Source of the DNA: Macrostomum hystrix | Lineage: Eukaryota; Platyhelminthes; Macrostomidae | Reading direction: 5' to 3' | Assembly: GCA_950097015.1 (NCBI GenBank) | Contig: CATNEN010000015.1 | Location: forward strand, 1,533,501 to 1,597,500 | Length of the DNA: 64,000 nt | Part shown: piece after piece, positions 10,501-21,285 of the stretch | Numbering within the stretch: position 1 is the first letter of the stretch | How the letters are laid out: the number at the start of each line of letters is the position of its first letter | Made by a program: the position numbers and the translations under genes | Notes under the pieces: generated by a model | What the model was told of the DNA's origin: nothing | The model's database searches: none | Seen by the model: the letters and a program-made list of their open reading frames with translations, nothing else

Positions 10501-13500
10501 CCGCAGCTTCAGCCGCCGTAGCAGCTGCCGCAGTCAGCGGCGATGTGGCCCTGCTGTCCGAGGCCGGCGATGCCGGCGGCGGCGGCAACTCCGGCCTGCC
10601 CGGCTGCCCGAGGCCATTCGACAAGGCCAAGGAGGCCCTGGAAGATCTGGTGATGCGGGCCAATTATAACAACATGAACTGCATAGTGGACCCGGTGCTG
10701 ACCCACCTGGACCACAACCCGGACCTGTGGGCACCGAACAGGTTCGCCGTGTTCGTTTTCCACACCATCATCTGCCGCATACCGAAGCCCTCGCAGGCCT
10801 ACGCTGTTGTTGACCGGGTCATCCAGCATCTGAACACTGTCAAAGCCACTCCGGTTAAGAAGGCTGTTGTACAAGTTGTTAGCAGCATTGTTAGCTACGC
10901 TGCCAGCGATGCTATTGGTCCGGCTGTGTACAATGTCTTCAAGGAGCTTTGCCGCCAGCTTATGCAGAGCATCTGGTCCGGAGATGAGAGTAGCGAAGTG
11001 AGCTCAGCAATGTACTCTCTGGGCACCTGTCCCTGCTTTATTTTCCCTTTCTGTTCCTTTCTAAATCCCTGATTCCCCGTTCCCTATCTCCTTTTCTCAA
11101 TCCCCTGTTCCCAATCCCCTGTTCTCAATTCCCTGTTCCCAATCCCCTGTTCCCAATTCCCTGTTCCCAATCCCCTGTTCCCAATTCCCTGTTCCCAATC
11201 CCCTGTTCCCAATTCCCTGTTCCCAATCCCCTGTTCCCAATTCCCTGTTCCCAATCCCCTGTTCCCAATTCCCTGTTCCCAATCCCCTGTTCCCAATTCC
11301 CTGTTCCCAATCCCCTGTTCCCAATTCCCTGTTCCCAATCCCCTGTTCCCAATTCCCTGTTCCCAATCCCCTGTTCCCAATTCCCTGTTCGCAATCCCCT
11401 GTTCAGATTTACGATTTCTCTGAAATGTCTTGCAGTGAGAATCCCTTTTTTTTGCATATTTTCATTTTTAATAGGCAAATACTCCCACACTGCAGGTCGA
11501 GTCCCAGTACCGTGAGGAGGTCATCAACACTATGGTCCGCTATTCCGAAGCCTCGCCAGACACACAGAAGGTCGAGATCATGAAGTACATCTTGTCTTTC
11601 GAGGCGCAGCACGTCCGGATGCTGGACCAGAGCTCGCAGTCTCAGCCGGAGGTGGAGGAGCGGAAGCGCAAGATGCTGCTCAAGAGTCTGCTCAAAACTG
11701 TGAGCATGGTGGCCGAGAACTATCGCACAACTGTCATTTCCAATGCCTTCCCATTCGACTTCCTGCCGCCGCTGCTGAAAATCTCAATGAACAGCGACCC
11801 GGGAGTGCGGGTTGTTGTTCAGAACATTCTGCAGCACCTCATTGATCGGCACTCGAATCGAGAAGCTTTCGGTCGGGTTCGCCTGCTGCCGCTGCCTGGG
11901 GAGCCCGGGCACCAGGCCCTGCGGCAGGACAAGCCTAATAGGCAGGACATGCAGTTTATGCGATCCGCTATGGGCAGTGAGCTGCTAACTCACCTCTATA
12001 CTCAGCTGCAGGTGAGAATACTGTGCCAGATTGATAATCCAGCAGGTTGATAATCCATCAGATTGATAATCCATCAGATTGATAATCCATCAGATTGATA
12101 ATCCATCAGATTGATAATCCATCAGATCAATAATCTCCATTGATAACCGATAATATCATCCAAAAGAAATGCGACAATGAACCAACACCCACAGGAGGAA
12201 AGCAACCGTGTGGACAACTTCGAGAAGCTGTACACCACCCTGTGCCTTCTGGCGCTGGAGACAGCTGCCGACGAAGCACTTGTTGAATTCTTCCGACTGG
12301 GCCTGCAGACTCAGGACTTTCTCAGCAGTCAGCGCTGCGGCCTAAAGATTGTACACAAGTCTGCCGCCATGGCCGTTGTGGCTGCCCTTTTCACCCTGCT
12401 GTGCAGCCTGCAGCCTTGTAAAGGCATCGATGCGCACGTGGCCGAGGTGAGGGATTTCTGGAACTGAACAACTGGGATATTAGCTACCTGAAAACCCGAA
12501 TCCTAATGCTGGAACAACTGGGATATTAGCTACCTGAATACCCGAATCCTGAAGCTGGAACAACTTGGATTTCAGCTACCTGAATACCCGAATCCTGAAG
12601 CTGGAACAACTTGGATTTCAGCTACCTGAATACCCGAATCCTGAAGCTGGAACAACTGGGATTTCAGCTACCTGAATACCCGAATCCTGAAGCTGGAACA
12701 ACTGGGATATCAGCTACCTGAATACCCGAATCCTGAAGCTGGAACAACTGGGATTTCAGCTACCTGAATACCCGAATCCTGAAGCTGGAACAACTGGGAT
12801 ATCAGCTACCTGAAAACCCGAATCCTGAAGCTGGAACAACTGGGATATTAGCTACCTGAATACCCGAATCCTGAAGCTGGAACAACTGGGATATTAGCTA
12901 CCTGAATACCCGAATCCTGATGCTGGAACAACTGGGATTTCAGCTACCTGAATACCCGAATCCTGAAGCTGGAACAACTGGGATATCAGCTACCTGAATA
13001 CCCGAATCCTGAAGCTGGAACAACTGGAATTTCAGCTACCTGGTACCCGAATCCTGAAGCTGGAACAACTTGGATTTCAGCTACCTGAATACCCGAATCC
13101 TGAAGCTGGAACAACTTGGATTTCAGCTACCTGAATACCCGAATCCTGAAGCTGGAACAACTGGGATTTCAGCTACCTGAATACCCGAATCCTGAAGCTG
13201 GAACAACTGGGATATCAGCTACCTGAATACCCGAATCCTGAAGCTGGAACAACTGGGATTTCAGCTACCTGAATACCCGAATCCTGAAGCTGGAACAACT
13301 GGGATATTAGCTACCTGAATACCCGAATCCTGAAGCTGGAACAACTGGGATTTCAGATTATTTAGATTTCAATTTCCTAAATATTTTAGCCTGATAATCG
13401 AGAATATTATTTTCCCGAACCTTTGGAGTGTTTTTTCAGGTGGCTTTTTCCGCTGTCCTATTTTCAAAATTAAATTAAAGCAATAAAAGTACAATCTCAA

Positions 13501-16500
13501 AATGAAATAAACATGCGAATTCCAACTCTTGTCGCCCAGGTAATTGAGCAGCGGAATGGCAAGGCGCCTCATTTCCTACCTAAGGTGGCGTTCAACCGTA
13601 ACAACACTGCTAAGAGGTGGGTGCTCAATTGCATTTCCCAGCTTAAACTCGTGTATGCAATCTGTCTTCATTCGTATCTGTCTTATCCATTCTACCTTGA
13701 TCCACTAATATACTAATTAGTCATCAAATCTACCCCCATTCCTTATCTATACCAATCCCTAATTTACATAATTCCTAATCCACCCTAATCCCTAATCTAG
13801 CCTAATACTTAATCTACCCTAAAACTTAATCTATCCTTATCCCTAATCTTACCCTATTTCATAATCTACCCTCAAAAAATTCCTCGTCCATAATTTACCT
13901 TTATCTCCTAATTCCTTATTTATCAATATATCTAATTTACCGCAAATCTCCTATCTACCCCAGTCCATTATCTCCAATAATCCAAAACATACACCGATTC
14001 CTAATCTAATTTAATCCCTAATTTACCCCAATACCTAATCTACCTGCTCCAGGTCACACCCCAATATGTACTCCTGAACTTTTTGGCATTCCCAAAACCC
14101 ACTCTCTGTCTCCCCAGCTACGTCTCGGAGACCATCAGCCCTGAGCTGCTGTTCTCAACCGAGATAGTGGAATCCGAGCTCAAATTGGCCGGCTTTGACA
14201 CGGGCAACCTGAGAATGCCCTACGAGTCGCTCATGGACCTGCGCGCCAAGCTAGGTGACGAAATCAACGCCTCGAACAGAGGTAAGTGGGCTGCCATTGT
14301 CTGCTCTACTGGGCTCAGGAAGCTGCTCTTAAAAATATGTTGTGCTGGTTTTATACTATCTTATTTGATCCTAAATTTCTTATTATATTTGAGCATGAGC
14401 ACAATTTTGCTATACTTTATTGTTTTCTTTATTTAATGATGACTTTCTTTATAACAAATGCACTTTTGTTAGTTCTATTAAGTACTTACTGTAGTTTCAA
14501 TAGTACCAAACTGATCTTCACTGCTGCTTTTTTAATACTCAATTTAGGCACATTTGGCTTCGGCAAGCAACGCAGAGAGTCCACTTTTCACTGTAATGAA
14601 ATACATTCAGCATTTGTTCAATAATTCTGCTCGTTGGGTTAATCTTGAATGTTTTCAGTAACTCACTTAATTTGCAATAATAGCTTTTGTTGGGTCTGAT
14701 TTTACTCAATTGCGCAACTACTATTTACTTATGGAAAGAATAAGCGTAGACTTGACGGATCTGGTTTCTGTGATTTCTTTACTGATATTGATTTTTATCA
14801 CTGCCAATCATGTATTCGTACGGTTTTAAAGTCAGGAAAAGTCCTTTTAATATTATCTAGTAAAACCCACCACCCCCTCAGTGTACAGTCACTTCTGCCC
14901 GACACCCCACACCCACCACCCCTCAGTGTACAGTCACTTCTGCCCGACACCCCACACCCACCACCCCTCAGTGTACAGTCACTCCTGCCCGACACCCCAC
15001 ACCCACCACCCCTCAGTGTACAGTCACTTCTGCCCGACACCCACACCCAGCACCCCTCAGTGTACAGTCACTCCTGCCCGACACCCCACACCCACCACCC
15101 CTCAGTGTACAGTCACTCCTGCCCGACACCCCACACCCACCACCCCTCAGTGTACAGTCACTTCTGCCCGACACCCCACACCCACCACACCTCAGTGTAC
15201 AGTCACTTCTGCCCGACACCCCACACCCACCACCCCTCAGTGTACAGTCACTCCTGCCCGACACCCCACACCCACCACCCCTCAGTGTACAGTCACTCCT
15301 GCCCGACACCCCACACCCACCACCCCTCAGTGTACAGTCACTCCTGCCCGACACCCCACACCCACCACCCCTCAGTGTACAGTCACTTCTGCCCGACACC
15401 CCACACCCACCACCCCTCAGTGTACAGTCACTCCTGCCCGACACCCCACACCCACCACCCCTCAGTGTACAGTCACTCCTGCCCGACACCCACACCCAGC
15501 ACCCCTCAGTGTACAGTCACTTCTGCCCGACACCCCACACCCACCACCCCTCAGTGTACAGTCACTCCTGCCCGACACCCCACACCCACCACCCCTCAGT
15601 GTACAGTCACTCCTGCCCGACACCCCACACCCACCACCCCTCAGTGTACAGTCACTTCTGCCCAACACCCCACACCCACCACACCTCAGTGTACAGTCAC
15701 TTCTGCCCGACACCCCACACCCACCACCCCTCAGTGTACAGTCACTTCTGCCCGACACCCCACACCCACCACACCTCAGTGTACAGTCACTTCTGCCCGA
15801 CACCCCACACCCACCACACCTCAGTGCACAGTCACTTCTGCCCGACACCCCACACCCACCACACCTCAGTGCACAGTCACTTCTGCCCGACACCCCACAC
15901 CCACCACCCCTCAGTGTACAGTCACTTCTGCCCGACACCCCACACCCACCACCCCCACCCCTCAGTGAAAGCCATGCTCAGATTTTTCGATCTACCTGTA
16001 ACGTCTTTGAAAAAAGTTCATTATAGACTTCTAATTTGCGTTTTTATCTTGCTTGCACATTAGAGGCTCTGATTTTTTTCTATTCAGCATGACATGCACA
16101 CCGTTTCACAATCGCCACACACTATTCAAATTAATATTGCCCAATATGAATGATTACGTTTTTTAAGTATGATCTGCAATAATGCAAAACTTAATGTTTA
16201 CGGCAGTATCACATCCCGCCACTTCGCTCCCTTGTCTCTTTCAACAGATGGGTTGTTGCCAGTTGAATTCTTTTAATTGCATTTCCGCCTAAAACCAATG
16301 AGCCACGCCTACCAGATACCTGGATTAATTTAATTTAAACTTTTATAGTTTGCTAGATTAGAGAATGCTTAGACTTAACATTTTGAATGCCAGTGCTGTG
16401 CGCTGCACTCTAGGCTACGGAATACTACTTTAAGTAGTGATATTTGACTTCTGTCGATTGTAAGATCTGTTTAATACGAGGACTTTTAAATAGTTTTGTA

Positions 16501-18790
16501 TTTAATTTTCAATATCGGAAGCCCTAGTGTTTTATATATATATATATATAAACTTTTAGTAAATTTATTTCCCATTTTGTTTTAAAATGGGCTGATTTAA
16601 ATGCATTATCCCAATTGATTTGATTTAAAAGTCTCCCGAAAATAAACAAATAAAGATGCGTCACTTACTACTACTGGAATCGTCATAATCCATAGATAAA
16701 GTAGTCAGCAAAGCGTTTACTATGTAGTTTGTTTCTTATCAGTCTGTGTCGTTAGCAATTTATTCATTTAATTGATTGATTTTATTATGTGATAATTGAT
16801 CTGTGTCACTGAATACTCGAATTAAATATCGAGATGCCACCGAACTAACCGTTTAATTTGTTTTCTTTTTTTTTAAATTTAGTTCGTAAGTATCAAATTA
16901 ATTTATTAAAATGACCGATAGCGAGACATCGGTTTAGTCAGGTAGTTTACTGTAGCAACTGAGTTGATCTTATCACCACTAACCAAATTTGGATCGATTA
17001 CCGTTACATTAACTCTTTTGTTTTAATCGCAGTTGTCACTTTTTAATTGTTTTCAATTTTTTAACAAACGATTTTATTGCATGACCATTATTCTGACAGT
17101 AAATTTACTTAAAAGTGTCTTATAAAATGCGAATTTTATCTTGATTGCTTCTGTGAAGTGTTTTAATCTAACTTTGAGAGCCAATTATCCACCCTTAGTT
17201 TAATCTCAAGGGGAGAATTCTGAAAAAGCTGATATCCTATTTAAGCTACACTGGGCGTAAGCAATTGGTAATTTGGTGTCTTGTTTTAGGCTGAGATTCG
17301 AACTTCAGACCTTTCTAACAGTAGTCCGAAGCTTCTAACATCATCAAATTAACTTCTGTACCACAATATTCTCAAAAATAGTTTTCAACACACTATTCTT
17401 AATGTTCGTTTTTGTGGCTTGATCTAAAATAAATTTTTAGTACTTTCTTGTACATTCGCCAATTGGGACTCACCGCTTGGAGATGCTGCTGAATTCACCC
17501 GCAGACTTTCGCGACTTCATGCAGTCGGTTGGCGGAGCTAGACGGGATCGTCGCGAAAGCGCCTGGTCCTTGGCGCCCTCCATTAGCGACGAGAGCGGAG
17601 GCGGCGGCAGTCACTCCCGACGGCTCAGCCCGTCGGACAGCCTGACGGACTTGGATTTGTCATTTGGCGCGTTCAGGAAGATTATGTGTACGATTAGGCT
17701 TTTTGGCTTCGATTGTTTGCATCACCAATAGCCATAATATAATACACCCACATCAAAACAACACCCACCTCACTGCAACAGCTGCCTCACTCCAGCTTCC
17801 ACCTCACTCCAACACCCACCTCACTCCAACAGCTGCCTCACTCCAGCACCCACCTGACTCCAACACCCCACCTCACTCCAAAACCCCACCTCACTCCAAC
17901 AGCTGCCTCACTCCAGCACCCACCACTCCAAAACCCCGCCTCACTCCAACAGCTGCCTCACTCCAGCACCCACCTCACTCCAAAACCCCGCCTCACTCCA
18001 ACAGCTGCCTCACTCCAGCACCCACCTCACTCCAACACCCCACCTAACTCCAAAACCCCACCTCACTCCAACAGCTGCTTCACTCCAGCTTCCACCTCAC
18101 TCCAACACCCACCTCACTCTAACACCCACCTCACTCCAAAACCCTACCTCACTCCAACAGCTGCCGCACTCCAGCAGCCACCTCACTCCAACACCCCACC
18201 TCACTCTAAAACCCCACCTCACTCCAACAGCTGTCTCACTCCAGCATCCACCTCACTCCAGCAACCACCTCACTCCAATAACCGCCTTACTCCAACACCC
18301 GCCTCACTCCAACACCTAACTCCAACAACTTACTGTAACACCGACCTCAAGCTCAAAAAACCTCCTCACATCACGTCACCCATCTCAATTATCGTCACTC
18401 GCCTAACTCCTCCAACCACTTCAATGTATCACGGAGCAATATTGTCTCACTATTGGACCCAAACAGTCGATTCGACCCCAGTCCCACTTTTCTAAATCCG
18501 CAGACGAGCCGCCAGCTCAGCGACTGAAGCGCCGCGCCGAAGAGGAGCGCGAAATCAAAGAGCTGTACGACACCGCCTCCTTCGACGAGCTGCTGGAGCG
18601 GCACCGGCGCGAGAAGACCACCCCAATCAACGAGGTGATCGCCTTCCTCAAGGAGGTCGACGCCGCCAACGATCGTAGCGAGGCGCGCAGCGGCGGAGCC
18701 GACAAAGAGCAGAGAGCCGCGGAGCCCGACACGCAGAGAAAGGGCGCCACCATCAAGGAGATCGACTTTCCGTCTCTGTTTGTGTTCTAG
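7534..18790 (+). CDS. EFR3: EFR3 homologue, plasma-membrane anchor of PI4-kinase (first exon missing)
   Basis: EFR3 proteins sit at the plasma membrane and recruit the PI4KIIIalpha-TTC7-FAM126 complex. Exons inferred from GT-AG sites with phase kept: 7534-7664, 7752-7878, 8748-9029, 10482-10997, 11496-12011, 12195-12446, 13540-13616, 14118-14281, 17505-17687, 18504-18790; about 844 residues. Family landmarks: LNSLTHYS with [15 protein letters not shown] at the start, [56 protein letters not shown]-type armadillo segments, APHFLP, and the C-terminal IDFPSLFVF. The 10482 exon begins with an Ala/Gly-rich insert. The N-terminal exon with the expected palmitoylated Cys cluster is not found. The donor at 17688 (GTACGA) is weak and least certain. 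Introns carry seven different minisatellites. Confidence 0.9.
7890..8452. repeat. Minisatellite, 31-bp unit, about 18 copies (EFR3 intron)
   Basis: Tandem units begin attgattcttctcctaaatc and end ctctaataggg. Variants have ttttcc or 1-bp deletions. The array fills the intron between exons 7752-7878 and 8748-9029. On the plus strand it is pyrimidine-rich and each unit holds an acceptor-like ctctaatag. Confidence 0.95.
9387..9554 (-). CDS. Lys/Arg-rich exon-like open stretch, unrecognised
   Basis: A 56-codon minus-strand stretch, open from an in-frame stop at 9557-9555 to a GTAAGT donor at 9386. It contains [20 protein letters not shown] and later [17 protein letters not shown], which look like real protein rather than noise. 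There is no ATG at its start, so it would be an internal exon or part of a retroelement frame. A second open stretch at 9740-9621 (40 codons) includes [19 protein letters not shown] do not recognise a family. Confidence 0.3.
9981..10232 (-). promoter_or_regulatory. TATA promoter with AP-1 and Grainyhead-type sites
   Basis: Minus strand: TATAAATA at 9988-9981. Upstream are AACCGGTT within the 12-nt palindrome AAAACCGGTTTT (10004-10015) and a second AACCGGTT within GAGAACCGGTTCTC (10172-10185). TGAGTCA (read on +) occurs at 10055-10061 and 10118-10124, and TGACTCA at 10226-10232. The first two TGAGTCA copies sit in a direct duplication of about 64 bp (10053-10116 / 10117-10180). These match consensus AP-1 and Grainyhead/CP2 sites. 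Function is inferred. Confidence 0.5.
11043..11405. repeat. Minisatellite, 13-bp unit in 26-bp dimers (EFR3 intron)
   Basis: Units alternate cctgttcccaatc and cctgttcccaatt with very few changes, filling the intron between exons 10482-10997 and 11496-12011. The open frames across it come from the repeat. Confidence 0.95.
12035..12130. repeat. Short minisatellite, 16-bp unit, about 6 copies (EFR3 intron)
   Basis: Tandem cagattgataatccat in the small intron between exons 11496-12011 and 12195-12446. The last copies are degraded. Confidence 0.9.
12463..13358. repeat. Minisatellite, 46-bp unit, about 19 copies (EFR3 intron)
   Basis: Unit begins tggaacaactgggatttcag and continues through ctacctgaatacccgaatcc. 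Variants read ggatatcag or ggatattag. The ttcag gives each unit an acceptor-like site. The array fills most of the intron 12447-13539. Confidence 0.95.
13729..14055. repeat. Degenerate ccctaatcta-type simple repeat (EFR3 intron)
   Basis: Loose repeats of cctaatctacccta with many substitutions, filling the 501-bp intron before exon 14118-14281. They contain CCCTAA but not in regular six-base register. Confidence 0.75.
14282..17504. other. Long EFR3 intron around the 45-bp minisatellite
   Basis: Outside the array at 14876-15964 this 3.2-kb intron is AT-rich, with a (TA)n run at about 16533-16551. No exon or element was recognised. Confidence 0.5.
14876..15964. repeat. Minisatellite, 45-bp unit, about 24 copies (EFR3 intron)
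   Basis: Unit begins gtgtacagtcacttctgccc and ends in a CA-rich run (gacaccccacacccaccacc). Variants alternate cttctg and ctcctg. Two units have a 1-bp deletion (cacccacacccag). Because 45 is divisible by three, long open frames appear on both strands; they are not genes. Confidence 0.97.
17752..18345. repeat. Degenerate cacctcactccaac-type repeat (EFR3 intron)
   Basis: Variable units such as cacctcactccaacacccca and acagctgcctcactccag, strongly pyrimidine-rich, lead up to the acceptor of the last EFR3 exon at 18503. Confidence 0.85.
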
Positions 18791-18965
18791 TGGGATTCTG
18801 TAGTTGTAATTCTTACAATGGGATTCTGTAGTTGCAATTCCTACAATGGAATTCTGTGGCTGTAATATTTACAGTGGATTATTGAACTGTAGTTCCTATA
18901 CAGTTGGATTCTGAAAATTTAGTTCCCACAATGGGATTTTCAAGCTGTAATTCCCACGGGATTAT
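18783..18965. repeat. ~28-bp tandem repeat in the EFR3 3' UTR
   Basis: Six to seven diverging units of gggattctgtagttgtaatt plus cctacaat begin at the EFR3 stop codon. They become more divergent with distance. Confidence 0.75.
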
Positions 18966-21285
18966 TTGTTCCAAACGTGTTCTGTGTACCGTTCTTTACA
19001 AGTTTTTGGCTGGTGCCTAAATGTTAAAGGCAGTATGAAATTTAAAATGTTTTTTTTGTCCGCACGATACTACTGTTTATTTATTTGACTAAGTAGTCAG
19101 CTTATTATCTGTAGAATAAGATCGCGCCTGTCCTCCTAGCCATTCTGTTCTGCTCTCAGTAGTATGATGCAAAACTATGCGCTTTTTTCTGCTTTTTTAC
19201 GTAAGTATCATAAATCGATTTGCTTTTTACACTTGGTGTTGCTTAGAAGATTTAGCTGTCTGCGTTTGTAGATCCTGATTTATCTACCCTAATCTGGCTT
19301 CCTATTTGAGATAATCCCAGCTTCGCCTGAACTCAAGTCATAGTTATGAAATGAAAAGTCATGAAATCCTACTAGAATTCGCATGACAGAACTACCTAGT
19401 GTCTTGCCTTAAAGAATTAATCAATTGCGAATTAGATGCTTGTAGCGACTATTTATCCTTTGTTCTTTACTTTCTAACTATTCCACGCGTTAAAGCAAAT
19501 ACTCGTAGAACTATCTAGCTCGTATACGAGTACTTTATTCCAGAACTTTTTGTTTTTCTAACTTGCCGATTTGAACCATTGGAGTTCCTTATGTGCAATC
19601 ATAAAACCTGTCTGTTTTTTTTACCAAAATATGCTTCTACCAGCATATACGATTTTCTGAAGTTGAATTTGAATGAAAATTTGTATTGTCGATTATCGAT
19701 TTGAATCTTATTACGACACGATTAAATGTTATATCAATATTTTTACATCGTTGCACGTTTATACAATCGCTCCCGACCATCAACCCTCTCACCCTCAATG
19801 TACACTCGCTCCCGACCATCAACCCTCTCACCCTCAATGTACACTCGCTCCCGACCATCAACCCTCTCACCCTCAATGTACACTCGCTCCCGACCATCAA
19901 CCCTCTCACCCTCAATGTACACTCGCTCCCGACCATCAACCCTCTCGCCCTCAATGTACACTCACTCCCGACCATCAACCCTCTCGCCCTCAATGTACAC
20001 TCACTCCCGACCATCAACCCTATCACCCTCAATGTACACTCGCTCCCGACCATCAACCCTCTCACCCTCAATGTACATTCGCTCCCGACCATCAACCCTA
20101 TCACCCTCAATGTACACTCGCTCCCGACCTTCAACCCTCTCACCCTCAATGCACATTCGCTCCCGACCATCTAAACCAGTCACCCTCAATGTACACTCGC
20201 TGTACAATGTACACCCTCAATGTACAATGTACAATGTACCGTCAATGTACAATGTAAATCAAACCCTCTCACCCTCAATGTACATTCGCTCCCGACCATC
20301 AAACCCTCTCACCCCCAATGTACATTCGCTCCCGACCATCAACCCTATCACCCTCAATGTACACTCGCTCCCGACCATCAACCCTATCACCCTCAATGTA
20401 CACTCGCTCCCGACCATCAACCCTCTCTCACCCTCAATGTACATTCGCTCCCGACCATCAACCCTATCACCCTCAATGTACACTCGCTCCCGACCATCAA
20501 CCCTATCACCCTCAATGTACACTCGCTCCCGACCATCAACATTCTCACCCCCAATGTACAATCGCTCCGCACCATCAACCCTCTCACCCTCAACGCACAC
20601 TCGCTCCGCACCATCTACCTCTCCCCCTCAATGTACACACGTCCTGACTAACCGCTCTCTGTAATCTCGATCAAAGGTTTCAGCATTAGAATCTGTCTAG
20701 TCATCTGGTTGTGTTTTGCCCATTTTCGTTTCGTTTTATAATACCAGCTGTAGTTTAGCCAGCCGCTACTTTAGTCACTTTCTTGTATTTTTTGTTTAAA
20801 AAGGCTTTGTTTGCTTCTTTTGTATCGCATTGTGAGTAATGTAAGCATCGTTATTCAACTAATTATTAACTAATAAGCAAATCCCTATTTTAATCTGTGT
20901 AATCCAACGTTTCTGTTGCTACCCAAAGATATTTCTCGTATTAATCACTTTCTGAGTCTTCTAAAGAAACTGCAATATAAACTTTAAAAGTAATTGGCTA
21001 CTACAATAAAATTGTTGTACTACTATTCAATTTCACAAGTTATATTTGGGTTCACGTGTCCACTATTTTAATTAACATGATTTCTAGAAAATGCTAGTAT
21101 TTTAAGTCCATAGTAGGAGAGTTGCGTGAAAGCCATGCAAGCTAAGTGTCAATTGTGTCATATAATTTTCAACTAAATCTGCTTCTAATAAAATGTATGA
21201 CTTTCAGCTTGACTGAACCAGATAAAACAAAGACCATACTGAGAACAGCAGCGCACAGCATCCACTTTATCGTCTGTGACGAACA
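18966..21285. other. EFR3 to CSTF3 spacer
   Basis: No gene recognised. It holds the 39-bp array (19768-20655) in AT-rich DNA. An AATAAA at 21005-21010 is the nearest clear plus-strand poly(A) signal, but it lies over 2 kb after the EFR3 stop. Confidence 0.45.
19768..20655. repeat. Minisatellite, 39-bp unit, about 22 copies (intergenic)
   Basis: Unit begins ctcgctcccgaccatcaacc and ends with ctctcaccctcaatgtaca. A short region near 20195-20260 collapses into tgtaca-rich partial units. The period is a multiple of three, giving several long spurious frames. Confidence 0.96.

Noticed and set aside
13729-14055. Interstitial telomere-like CCCTAA repeats
   Set aside because: The units are irregular (ctaatctaccctaat) and AT-rich, with no run of regular hexamers.
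14881-16063. Long overlapping frames on both strands
   Set aside because: Produced by the 45-bp minisatellite in an EFR3 intron; all phases are open equally and there is no promoter or non-repeat sequence.
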